A model generated the notes under the pieces. It saw only the letters and a program-made list of their open reading frames with translations, had not been told where the DNA came from and made no database searches. A DNA stretch of 64,000 nt from Cliona cf. orientalis (lineage: Eukaryota; Porifera; Demospongiae; Clionaida; Clionaidae). Both the position numbers and the translations under genes were made by a program. Positions 48,783 through 56,666 of this stretch are shown here, piece by piece (position 1 is the stretch's first letter; each line of letters opens with the position of its first letter). The stretch spans positions 9,436,854-9,500,853 of the forward strand of contig OZ005689.1 of assembly GCA_963930775.1 (NCBI GenBank), read 5' to 3'.

Positions 48783-51694
48783 TTTCCTCTTCTTTCTCTC
48801 TTTCTTTTTGGGGGGGAAGCTTCCCCCCACCCCCCCCCCCCCCCCCCCACTGGATGAAACCCTGTACCGCGTCTCATAAGCATGAAGGAATGATACAATG
48901 AGTTAATATCCTCTACCAAGTAGATAAATTTTCATGATGTGAATTTCTTTTACTGATTCAGAAGCAATGCATCTGTGATTGATTTATTTTACATTCAATA
49001 ATTGAAGGGATCAGTAGAAAAGGGGAATAAATCACATTTTAGTACTTTTTAGAAAATAGGCATTAAAATTTGGACATAAATTGTTGCCGGTAACTCTATT
49101 TTAGAGCAATAAGACTTCTCAAGCTATTTTACATATAAAGCATTGCATGCACAGTACTTTAGTCTTGTAAGTAATAAGAATTTTCAATCCGTTTTCGAAT
49201 ATCGGGAAATGGTCGTCAGTTGCATAAACGCGATGCATGTAAAGATTGCGCGATTTTGAAAAGTTTGCCTTCAAATAATTATTGCAGATCACCCAAAAGG
49301 TTTGCGTGTGCATGCTTAAAACATTGTGTGCAAACAATAGACGAGTTGACTTCACTAGAACATAATTTTTATCAAAATTTCCACTGAACCCTTCAATTAG
49401 GCCATATTGATGCTCAATCCTTAAAAATTAATAGTGTTACTGACCATTTTATTTTCTTTCATTATACAATTGGATCCTTCTTTGTTGCTCTGTGTCAACT
49501 TTGCTCAAGCAGAAGATGGTAAGTGCCAACAAATCAAGATTAATTAATTTTATAGGGTATACATAATTGACTGGTATTATTATGCTTTAGATCGCATTCT
49601 TTACTTCATTGTTGGTGGTGTGTTTGGTGGAATGCTTTTGATTGTAATACCAATTGCTGTACTAGCACTGTTTTGCTATGGGAAGCAGCGCTACAGTCAG
49701 AGGAAGAAAAGAATAAGTAAGTACCCTTGCACTTGTGCAATAAACCACTTATTGAAATGGCAAATTAATAGAGTATGATATACCACCAATAATGTGGTCA
49801 CACATCAATAGTTTATGAGGACTAAATTCCTCTGGATGTTATATTATAATATAATACGCAGGGTCAGCACAATTTATTGCTATGGGTGATAATTAGCATT
49901 CCTATGACATTGTGTGAGCTATCTCTAGATTTGTCAAAAGTACTGATCACGAACAAAGTGTATTAGCTCCTATCCGAAGCCTGCGATCTGTCTAAAATTT
50001 GATAAATAGTTAGCTCTATGGTATTGTTAATCAAATATTATTATAGACTTTAATGCCACATAATTATTATTATAAAGGATTTCCCCAAATTTGATCACAT
50101 AATTTTGTTCCTGGAGCCAGGCCAGCAGGATGTCATTGACTGCACCACTGGTGTGGTGATAATTTATTGGCACCCATCAGATTCCATCCTAGCTGGATCC
50201 AATCATGTCAGCACTGTCAATGAGATGAATAATTTGCATTTTCAATTTGTCACCCTGGCTAAAGCTTGGTTCCCATATCAGAATCTGTGATTATGATCTC
50301 GGGTTTTCCAACAAAGAATTTTGAGTTTGATTCCCACCTGGAACTTACTGTCATGACGGTTTGAGTGATAACCTTATCTGATACCACTATTTTAGTCTAC
50401 CTACCAGTAGAAGTTCATAGTAAAATGCATACAAATTACAATATTACCTACTCTCATTTTTGTAGCTATCAACAGCAATGGCAGCCATGCATTCAGTGCC
50501 TCTGACGACATTGACAATGCATTTACGTAAGTATTACCTTAAGTAAGTGTGAGACTGAACAACACATTCCATAATATACGTACTTGCATCCTTAGACAGT
50601 TATTACTTAGCCTCCAATAGGAATTTTCATGTAATCTGATGGGGACAGTAACTCAAATCAATGGACTTAATGTTCTTTGTTTTTGTACTTGTAGAAAAGG
50701 TAACCTGCCATCTGTTCGCCAACACTCGAGAGAAACACTAGCATCGACTACCAACAGCTACTTTGGTGTCCACTCCAGCATCACCAAGCAAGAATCCTAC
50801 GATAGAGAAAAAGTTACGAGCTGTCCACCTTACAACAGACTAGGGGAATCCCCGCTTCCCAGTGGCGTATCGATCGGAATCAAAACAGACTCTGTCATAG
50901 ATATGCCCGCAGAGAATGATACAGTAGTTCAGACCTACTTTGCAGGCGGCAAGGTGGCCTATAATCCACAGTATAATCACCACGTGCCCAATCAGTACAG
51001 TCCGAGACCTCAGCATATGCAGCTACAACTACAGACAAGTTTTAATGATCTCAAGTACCAGACAGAGTCACCTTCTCCTTCCGATAAATACTCGGAGACT
51101 ACAATGTCAGAAAAGCGATCTCTCAGCAATTCTCACAATACACTGTGCGTACCTGGTGCCAACCTCTCAAGAAGCAATCCTACAGTGAGTAATTCCATAC
51201 TGTAGTGTCCTCCTATATAGAGATGCTTCAATATAACAATTTTGGTCTGCATGAGCGCTTATACGATTGCATACATTTGTATAGTAGGCTGCTACTTTGA
51301 CGGTACATGCCATTGGAAATAATATTATACCCGGAGTAGGCACTTCCCCCGGACACCATACCACTAATAATTAACTATTATCATGATTTGCATCAATAAT
51401 TATTTTACAGATCAGTGGCATGGTACAGTAACTGTACTTAAGTTAGCTTTCAGCTTTTTAGTGTTTCAGTTCTCTACATAAAGGGAAGTAAAAAGTATAC
51501 AATGTATATGTGTCTATATACCAGGGAGGAAGGCCCAAAAGTTGTCACCCCCAACCCCCAATATGACATTGTACCTATTACCAAAATTAATTCTTCTCTT
51601 TTCATAATTTCTATTATTGCAGATCAGCAACAGATTCTCTTGTGATAGTATGTTAGTCCCCCCTGGTCCAAAGAGTCAGGCAACTGATGTGTAG
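26945..51694 (+). CDS. Ig/FN3 single-pass receptor with tyrosine-rich tail (Robo/DCC-like architecture)
   Basis: Exons: 26945-27020, 27201-27497, 27638-27907, 30227-30532, 44182-44457, 46300-46457, 46883-47030, 47302-47414, 47625-47796, 48111-48455, 49513-49518 (microexon), 49591-49716, 50466-50526, 50695-51184, 51623-51694. The spliced length is 2916 nt, about 971 aa, in one frame. Residues 1-22 are a signal peptide. Four Ig domains follow, one per exon with phase 1-1 borders (about 26-124, 125-214, 215-316, 317-408; Ig1 has C44, W60 and the GEYHC cysteine 103). Then come three FN3 domains (about 409-510, 511-605, 606-720), the first two split by a phase 0 intron. A membrane helix (about 725-750, FIVGGVFGGMLLIVIPIAVL) ends in a basic stop-transfer. 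The tail of about 220 aa holds nine or more tyrosines, including YNRL (YxxL sorting or SH2-type) and YSPRPQ, and no kinase or phosphatase. Expected role: cell adhesion or guidance-type recognition. Intron 4 (13.6 kb) is out of scale; a missed exon, or two separate genes, is possible. Confidence 0.8.
27908..30226. other. Receptor intron 3 (2.3 kb)
   Basis: No Ig-like exon was found inside. It contains a MITE (29614-29981) and a possible tRNA-derived SINE fragment near 29170-29240 (box-B-like GTTCAAGTCT). Confidence 0.5.
29614..29981. mobile_element. MITE in receptor intron 3
   Basis: CAGGCCACGTGTGG, GGAGTACATTAC, GCAACACACACAGTAGTAGTAC and CTCTTTCCAGAGTTGACATCAC are mirrored in reverse order by GTGATGTCAAATCTGGAAAGAG, GTACTACTGTTGTGTGTGTTGC, GTAATGTACTCC and GTGGCCTG. 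A TAGCCTCGTCCC string just before it is a fragment of another family. Confidence 0.75.
34471..34589. repeat. Foldback repeat (119 bp)
   Basis: AGTTATATCAC and GGCATTTATTGC are mirrored by GCAATAAATGCC and GTGATATAACT. The centre is rich in CGAGGG/CCCGAGGG. It resembles in style the palindrome at 59256-59396. Confidence 0.7.
34590..35187. mobile_element. Inverted-repeat element (about 0.6 kb)
   Basis: AGTTTATATCCCGT at the left is mirrored by ACGGGATATAAGT at the right. It contains an 89-codon open frame (34811-35080) with no recognisable domain. It is adjacent to, and shares end sequence with, the foldback at 34471-34589, so they may be one composite element. Confidence 0.55.
35315..35433. 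repeat. Two-unit tandem repeat (about 59 bp unit)
   Basis: TATATGCGGATGTGGAT, TACATTATTGTA(A/G)TGAGCTAATCC and GATGAAAT occur twice in order with a few substitutions. Noncoding, inside receptor intron 4. Confidence 0.75.
36421..36778. mobile_element. MITE (about 358 bp) with AGCAGTGGCGTC ends
   Basis: AGCAGTGGCGTCGCCAGG is mirrored by AGAGACGCCACTGCT. TTTTGCACCCA and TTGCACCCAG occur near either end. A related end (CCAGTGGTGTTGCCAGAGG) lies at 60837-60855. Confidence 0.65.
39380..39611 (+). other. Candidate exon encoding a hydrophobic segment
   Basis: After an acceptor-like GTTGTAG the frame stays open to a donor (TTTCTTT|GTGAGT). It encodes a possible membrane segment (ALWLLMSACLLVVILVCLHA). 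It lies within intron 4 of the receptor, but its hydrophobic segment does not fit an extracellular Ig chain. It could be an alternative exon, a nested gene or chance. Confidence 0.2.
40906..41137. mobile_element. MITE (232 bp) with long near-perfect ends
   Basis: AATTGAAGGGCTCAGAAGC plus AAAGTGGGCTAACCC is mirrored by GGGTTAGCCCACTTTGCTTCTGAGCCCTTCAATT, a terminal repeat of about 33 bp. Noncoding. The single-end string TTGAAGGG also occurs near 33433 and 48997. Confidence 0.8.
41209..41403. mobile_element. MITE with internal tandem units
   Basis: GCCGTATAGCCGGAAAATTTGG at the left matches in reverse AATATTTCTGGCTATACGGT at the right. Inside, ACCGCCAAATT(T)AA(A)TCCGCCAA recurs three times. 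The overlapping open frames on both strands derive from the repeat. Confidence 0.7.
42077..43661. other. No recognisable exon within receptor intron 4
   Basis: AT-rich with several 60-90 codon open frames on both strands (for example 43276-43557) that resemble nothing and lack splice support. A two-unit repeat of AGCTGATGTATTA(C/T)TTTCA lies at 42958-43015. Confidence 0.4.
43662..44059. repeat. Tandem duplication, two units of about 200 bp
   Basis: Units 43662-43869 and 43870-44059 share AACACGGAATTCGATGGGTG, AATCTGATTGGT, GCAATACTCTGAACTTTC, and AATGCATATTCATGTAGAAGA. They lie just upstream of receptor exon 5. Confidence 0.8.
44126..44169 (+). repeat. CT microsatellite at the intron 4 acceptor
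   Basis: About 21 CT dinucleotides in a row, ending 12 bp before the AAAAG acceptor of exon 5 (44182). It forms the only long pyrimidine tract for this acceptor, so repeat length may affect splicing. Confidence 0.8.
45106..45274. mobile_element. MITE (about 169 bp) in receptor intron 5
   Basis: CAGGGCCAGGTA at the left is mirrored by TACCTGGCCCTG at the right; no coding potential. Confidence 0.55.
45639..46018. mobile_element. MITE (about 380 bp) in receptor intron 5
   Basis: CCAGGGGCATAGCTAGG is mirrored imperfectly by CCTTTGCCTATGCCACTG. The right part contains CTCGAGCCCCCAAAGCCCC and a C-run. Noncoding. Confidence 0.6.
48727..48850. repeat. CT microsatellite plus G- and C-runs
   Basis: A CT tract (about 48730-48780) followed by TTTC-rich sequence, a short G-run and a C-run. 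Low-complexity open frames appear on both strands and are artefacts. Located in receptor intron 10. Confidence 0.85.
49513..49518 (+). other. Receptor microexon (6 or 9 nt)
   Basis: AAGATG lies between an acceptor (TCAAGCAG) and a strong donor (GTAAGT), and is phase 1-1, so it adds Glu-Asp just outside the membrane helix without changing the frame. An alternative acceptor three bases upstream (49510) would add Ala-Glu-Asp. Skipping it also keeps the frame, so it could be a cassette exon. Confidence 0.5.
51411..51431 (+). other. Alternative terminal coding exon of the receptor
   Basis: Following acceptor ATTTTACAG, ATC AGT GGC ATG GTA CAG TAA encodes a six-residue ending (ISGMVQ). It is in phase with exon 14 (phase 0), as is the later terminal exon at 51623-51694 (ISNRFSC and on). 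Both acceptors are conserved in the duplicated copy at 61565-64000. Confidence 0.4.
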
Positions 51695-52613
51695 CTTGAG
51701 GTTGTCGTTCTTTGGTTATTTTTTGGCAGTATTATTACCCTGTGATACATGCACTTTCCTTTTGTATTACATTTCGTTGCATTAATGTTTTTATTTTGTA
51801 GTTTTGTACTTTACCGTAATTAGCTAGCTGATTTTGCTTGCAGTTTCTGGCAGTTGTCATCAGACATTAAAATTAATACTTCAAATTCATAATGACTGCT
51901 GTATTTCTCACAAGATTGTATTAAAATATAGACAATAATAATTATTTATCATAACACGGACATCATGGATGATTAACTCTGATTATGACGTAACATACTG
52001 CTGAATTGTGGTCCTCCATTGTACAACTCATACATGTCATCAAGTTACTTCATTAAAATTTTAATAGCTGCGATATATTATTATATGTACATATCACACA
52101 GTAAGCTTAAGGAGAATTTAAAAATTACATAAAAGCACTATCATTTCCCTGGATAGATACATCTTGTCAGAACAGAATGGGCCAGGATCATGAAAAGAGT
52201 GAAAATAAATGTTCCCTGATCGAAGGCAATCGTACGTATCTGTCCCGTTTAAAATCAACCAATCGAACAGTACACATGGTGCATAGGCTGCAGAACATTG
52301 TGCAATAAGATCAAGACACACAATTGCAAGATACAAGTAATAATGATCGGTAATGGTCGTCAGGCTCATAACGTATCTATAGTTAATTAAAGTCTGATGC
52401 AAACATGCAAGCAGTTGTTGCTTAGCAACCAGCTAGGTCACAGTAAATTTTACCACCAAAATTAATATGGACATAATGACATTCATTTAATGTCAATTTA
52501 AACAATGTTAATTATTGTAATTCAAAAAGGTCACAAATCCAGACTAAAACAGTAAAAAGTCACATTAGGATTCCCATTGTGGCAAATAGAAATTTGTCCT
52601 CTCCGAATCAGTC
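51695..52613. other. Intergenic region between convergent receptor and dermatopontin-like B
   Basis: Receptor 3' UTR with a possible ATTAAA signal near 51866. The last part holds a minus-strand ATTAAA-like signal near 52491 for dermatopontin-like B. A GTTGCTTAGCAAC palindrome (RFX X-box-like) lies at 52417-52429 and a GGTAATGGTCGTCA motif at 52349-52362. Confidence 0.45.
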
Positions 52614-53320
52614 TCACTGCATCTTGCATAGTATAAATCCATAGCGTCTGTCCCTGAAGGTATTAATGGACAAGTAAAATAAACAAAATCTGAGCATAAT
52701 CCTAATCAATTAAAAAGGCCCGGACTTACTCCCTGCCGTTATCATGGTAGCTGTAAACACCAGTAATCACTTCACCCTGGCCGGCTACGAAATTCATTGG
52801 TGCATCCCAGTCATTCACATAACCAGTTTGTCGACAGCTGACAGTGATGCGATTCTGAATAGAACAACAAGTGAACTTCCATCTGCGATCTTCGCGATTG
52901 TTGTCGTGATGGCTCTCCACTCCTTTAACATAGTAGTTTGCTGGGCACATGAAGTTCATTGGAAGATCAAACTCATTGACATAGCCTGTATCAGAGCATT
53001 GCGATATGGATCCACCGCTGACAACATCTCTGCACTCCCATAGCCAAGCTCTGTCTTCGTGATGATTGCTGTGCACACTGCTGACCTTGTACATTCCTTG
53101 TATTCCATTGCAATCTGCATAGAGTGGTTGATCGAAGTCGTTCTGATATTGCATCCTTGCAAATTTATTCCTCTGTGCGCTAGCATGCCTGGGAGTAGCT
53201 TGAGCAAGGGATACACAGAGAAGAGCCACGAGTCCTAGTACTCTGAAAATAGCCCTAGAGAGAGAGTGATTGTAAATGATATGGTTGGACGAACCAAGCT
53301 ACAGTGTAATCAACTTACAT
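52614..53320 (-). CDS. Dermatopontin-like secreted protein B
   Basis: Exons in transcript order are 53319-53320, 52730-53254 and 52614-52653. The ATG is split AT|G by the first intron, exactly as in gene A. The product is about 188 aa with a signal peptide (about residues 1-22). The domain shows repeated D-R-x-[WY] motifs (DRAWLWEC, DRRWKFTC, DRRYGFILC), NEFDLPMNF and NDWDAPMNF segments, and spaced cysteines. Splice phases match gene A (GA|G before the last exon). Dermatopontins act in extracellular matrix or as lectin-like proteins; no specific ligand can be read here. It is convergent with the receptor gene, about 0.9 kb away, and a fragment of a further copy lies at 61040-61104. Confidence 0.9.
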
Positions 53321-53427
53321 AATTGCTTTGGCTCCTCCAAGAATGCAGTGCGTTAAAATAATCTTCAAAGAAATTCAAAAAATCTTCTTACGGGGACTGT
53401 TCGATCTGGTACACTCCATCAAACAAT

Positions 53428-53439
53428 CCTTTTTATAGG
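53428..53439 (-). promoter_or_regulatory. TATA box of dermatopontin-like gene B
   Basis: On the minus strand CCTATAAAAAGG is a near-consensus TATA box about 110 bp upstream of the first splice donor. A transcription start near 53400-53408 would give a 5' UTR exon of about 85 nt ending in the AT of the start codon. Confidence 0.65.
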
Positions 53440-53440
53440 A

Positions 53441-53919
53441 ACTGCACGGCATACTCTCCCACTGCAGTTCACATTGAGTTGGGAATGTTAACTAATTAGA
53501 ATTGAATTGTCTGTCTGGTTCCATTGATGCATTGCTTGGTTAACGAAGTTTTCAATAACGGACCATTTGGTGTACGTGAATAATAATTACGTCTGATTTA
53601 TGATTAGAGAGCTCCTATGCTGTATTATTACTCTGAATTAATATAATTATCCATGGAAAGATTGTGTGTTGGGGGCATCAGGCATCAGGGAGGTTGATAC
53701 ACTTTCCCACCATTTGTATAGTACTCTCTATACAGCTCAATGACAATGACAATGAAAATGTATACGACAATGTGAACCTCAGTAGCTAGCTAGCCAAACC
53801 TGTTGCAATGGTGCATGAAATTAATTTTGTTTTCCTGCAACTTAGAGTGTCCAAGATTTTATTAAATTTTATTGCCAAATGTAGCTGTTGAACCACGCTA
53901 AACTTACAAGTTATAATAT
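53441..53919. other. Upstream region of dermatopontin-like B
   Basis: No gene is seen. Presumed promoter-proximal sequence of the minus-strand gene, AT-rich, without clear repeats. Confidence 0.4.
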
Positions 53920-54195
53920 TATTATGATGACATCAATCTTCACACATTCAAACTTGACTAGCTGCCATGCAAGTGAAGTGATAGCTGGTGCAAAGCCATC
54001 GATACATTCACTGCAAATCAAACCTTTCCTATTCATTGGGTAACACATGAAATCGTTGAGATCAGTGAGATTTCCAGGGAGGTCAAGGTACACCCTGTTT
54101 GATACGTTCCTACCATGAGCAAGAAACAATAATACACAATCCAAGAAATGTCCATGCATGTGGGCTTGTGTTGCCACGTCCAATTTTGTGACCAT
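53920..54195 (-). pseudogene. Fragment of a Cys-rich multi-domain membrane protein
   Basis: A 94-codon minus-strand frame contains NLTDLNDFMCYPMNRKG followed by LICSECIDGFAPAITS. This closely resembles a juxtamembrane Cys-rich motif (G-P-x-N-R-x-G-x-x-C-x-x-C-x-x-G-x-G-P) that I recall from large beta-helix/7TM-type proteins of sponges and cnidarians. After it, the expected C-x-x-C is replaced by WQLVKFECVK and a stop, and no neighbouring exons are evident. A decayed exon is likeliest; an exon of a gene extending elsewhere is the alternative. The family recall is from memory and unverified. Confidence 0.4.
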
Positions 54196-54950
54196 TCCTA
54201 TTTGTTATTGGATTGCCACTGTGGCAGTGGTGTTATAAATTATTGACAGAGTGGCTTGTCCCTTTTGGCAAAAATGAAAGTATTATACCAAGGGCTTATT
54301 GAGCCACAGCTTGATAAGCCCTAGATTCACGGTACATAGATTATGGTGAAAAATCTAGGGGGGCCCCCCATTATCTTCACCCTTTGTTATCAGTGTTCCA
54401 GCTGTAGCTACCAATCTGCATGGTATGGAGTACTGAGCTACCACTCTTTCTTATTTTAGAGTTTGTCCCAATAACAGTGTTTTATCTTTTTTATCATTAT
54501 CTTTTGATTCAGTGTTACTTCAGCTCAGGCCATGACCAGTTTTGTCCTGCAGCTATTTAGCCAGCTAGCAGCTCATCTGTTTAATTTACAGCATTTAGCT
54601 ACAGCTCTCACAGCTGTTATTGAAAATGAATATGGAAGCAGTATGATCTACTATATCAAGCCAAGGGTGTAGACAGGTGGGGGCTTGGGGGGGGGGGGGG
54701 GGGGGGGGGGGGGGCTGAGAGGATAAGCCTCCATGCAGTCATCTTCATGCTCAGGATAGTGGAGTCTAGCAGTGATGTTAATCGTGGACCTGAGCCTTGC
54801 CAGAGTGGTATAACACCCTTTCCTACACTCGAGTTGTCTCTCAGATCGATGGTGCAGTGCGGGCGTATGCGCATGCGCATGACGACCATTAGATCTACCG
54901 TATGCATTCAAAATTTAACTCTCTCCTCACTAAAATCCTCCTCGAGGGTG
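54196..54950. other. No recognisable gene; G-run
   Basis: AT-rich sequence with a 26 bp G-run at 54688-54713. The minus-strand open frames there are low-complexity artefacts. GCGCATGCGCATG (about 54867) is a short palindromic string. Confidence 0.45.
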
Positions 54951-55320
54951 GTAGTCTCGTCCCCAGACCCCACCCCCAAGAGGAGGAAGAGGGTCTGGTG
55001 ACATTTGAGCGCTTTCTTGGTTCTTGCAAGCTCAGCATTCTTACTTTTGCGAAAGCCAATCAGATTGCAGCTCCACGATTTTCATGTGACCTTGCATTTG
55101 GTCGCGCAGCAACGATTTTGCAACGTCAGCTGGCGGTTTAGCGCTAGCCAATGAGAACGCAGTTCTTTGATTGTGCACTGTATTGCGTAGCAACGTTGGA
55201 CTGGTACGTGGTTGATTGCATAATATTGGCATGAAATCACGCGCCTGTATAACCAAGAAACCGTTCCAATGTCACCAGACCCTTCCCCGCGCGGGGATTT
55301 GGGGCTGGGTACGAGACTAC
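54951..55320. mobile_element. Foldback element (370 bp) of the TAGYCTCGTCCC family
   Basis: GTAGTCTCGTCCCCAGACCC and GGGTCTGGTGACATT are mirrored by AATGTCACCAGACCC and CTGGGTACGAGACTAC. A solo copy of the end (GGGGACGAGACTAC) follows directly at 55327-55340. The interior contains GTAGCAACGTTGG and GCAACGATTTTGCAAC strings. Confidence 0.75.
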
Positions 55321-55648
55321 GAGGGTGGGGACGAGACTACAAACATACATATATTAAAGTATTATAATAATTATTATAAAACCGCTTCCTGTACCTCGTG
55401 TATTCGGGGCTCGCCCCGAATTATTCATCATACATGAAGAGGAAGTTCGATACAGGACATTGGCATATATAGGCCTAATTATAGTGATTCACTGAGCCTG
55501 CTAGCTACACAAAGTGTAACTGTAGTTTAAGGTACCATTAAATTGCGTGGGCGTGAGGTGGGGGATATGACACCTAAACCACATCAAAGTCATTAGTGAG
55601 GTGCATGCTGTGTAACCACGCCCTTTTAATTGCACAGGTCTCAGGGGT

Positions 55649-56587
55649 GTGGCTGCTAGAGCCGGAAGTGTTCATTTAATATCCTCCATGGACCGGAAGC
55701 CGAGCCGGAAGGGAGGGGCCAGGCCACGCCCAAAACAGCCCCACCCTGTTCCCCAAGGACCACCATTCTCAATCAAGTGCCTACTAACCACCGGATGTCC
55801 ACCGGAAGCCCACAATCAATCCCAATTAAAACACACAGCTTCCTCAAGGCCAAAACACACACAAACACTTGGAGGCCGTTCTGCCACACCGCCCACGCAA
55901 GAGCTCACCTCATTTGCTGTGTGGGCGGGGCAACAACACGTCATCGCAACCACATCCGCTTCAAACCATCGTCAGCTTCCGTCCAGCCGTACAGGCCCCT
56001 CGATCGCACCGCCGTACAGTGCCTCATTAACAGACATGGCCTCACCTTTGACCTCCTGCCACGCCCCCAAAGCCTCCTCGCGGGGTTCAAAGGTCACCAC
56101 CGCTTCCGGGACACGCCCACCTATCGCCGAGGCCAAGTCCCAGGCGCCGATGTCCAAGCACTGGCCCGTGAAGCCACGCCCAATCGGAAGCAATAAAACC
56201 TGCATTAACGCACACGCACACACTCCACACAGTGCCAGGAACACGCCCACACGCTTAATTAGGCCTATTTAGCTTTTTTTTTTTTTTTTTTTTTTTTTTG
56301 TCGTTGCGGTTAATAGTTAAGCAAGAATGCTTTGATCTTGCTTTGATGTGGGCAATTACCGGCCTTTTCTTCAGGGGCCACTTCCGGTCGCTAATTACAC
56401 GCGCATAATCATCCCTGGCCGATTCTGGACACGCCCACCTTCGACCAAAAGCACTCGTATGGCCTCTTCGGCCACGCCCCTTCACGATTCGCTAATTGAA
56501 TTAGCCATTCCTGACGCTCACGCCCACGCAATTAAATGGTACCTTAAATCTAATTCATGGTGGACTCTTCCTGCTGACCCCATCTAG
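55649..56587. other. GC-rich, stop-poor island with several open frames
   Basis: This stretch is visibly richer in C and G than its surroundings and repeats CCACGCCC and CCGGAAG strings. The plus strand has a 624 nt frame (55649-56272; first ATG 55688; Pro/Ser/Lys-rich, no domain) and a second frame from about 56348 to 56587. The minus strand has a 92-codon frame at 55972-56250 with a hydrophobic start (FLALCGVCACALMQVLLLPI) and RVPEAVVTFEPREEAL. A 26 nt T-run (56274-56299) separates the halves. Open frames on both strands and in all phases are what a stop-poor composition gives, so none is called as a gene. It could be a promoter-type island, a captured segment or a real small gene. Confidence 0.35.
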
Positions 56588-56666
56588 TAAACCCACAGTC
56601 CCTTGTAAACTGCATCTAGCTCAATCATAAGTGAGTCGGTATGCCTGAAGCATTTTCAACTTGCAG

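Noticed and set aside
48611..48919. Several overlapping open frames rich in Arg-Glu or Ser-Leu
   Set aside because: They are translations of a CT microsatellite and G/C-runs in different frames.
50695..51184. Canonical ITIM or ITAM in the receptor tail
   Set aside because: The tyrosines lack the strict [ISVL]-x-Y-x-x-[ILV] pattern (PPYNRL has Pro at -2), so only a tyrosine-rich tail is claimed.
56661..56666. TTG at 56661 as the start of the membrane-protein gene
   Set aside because: TTG is not a normal animal start, and the bases TTGCAG form the end of a splice acceptor; the coding exon begins at 56667.
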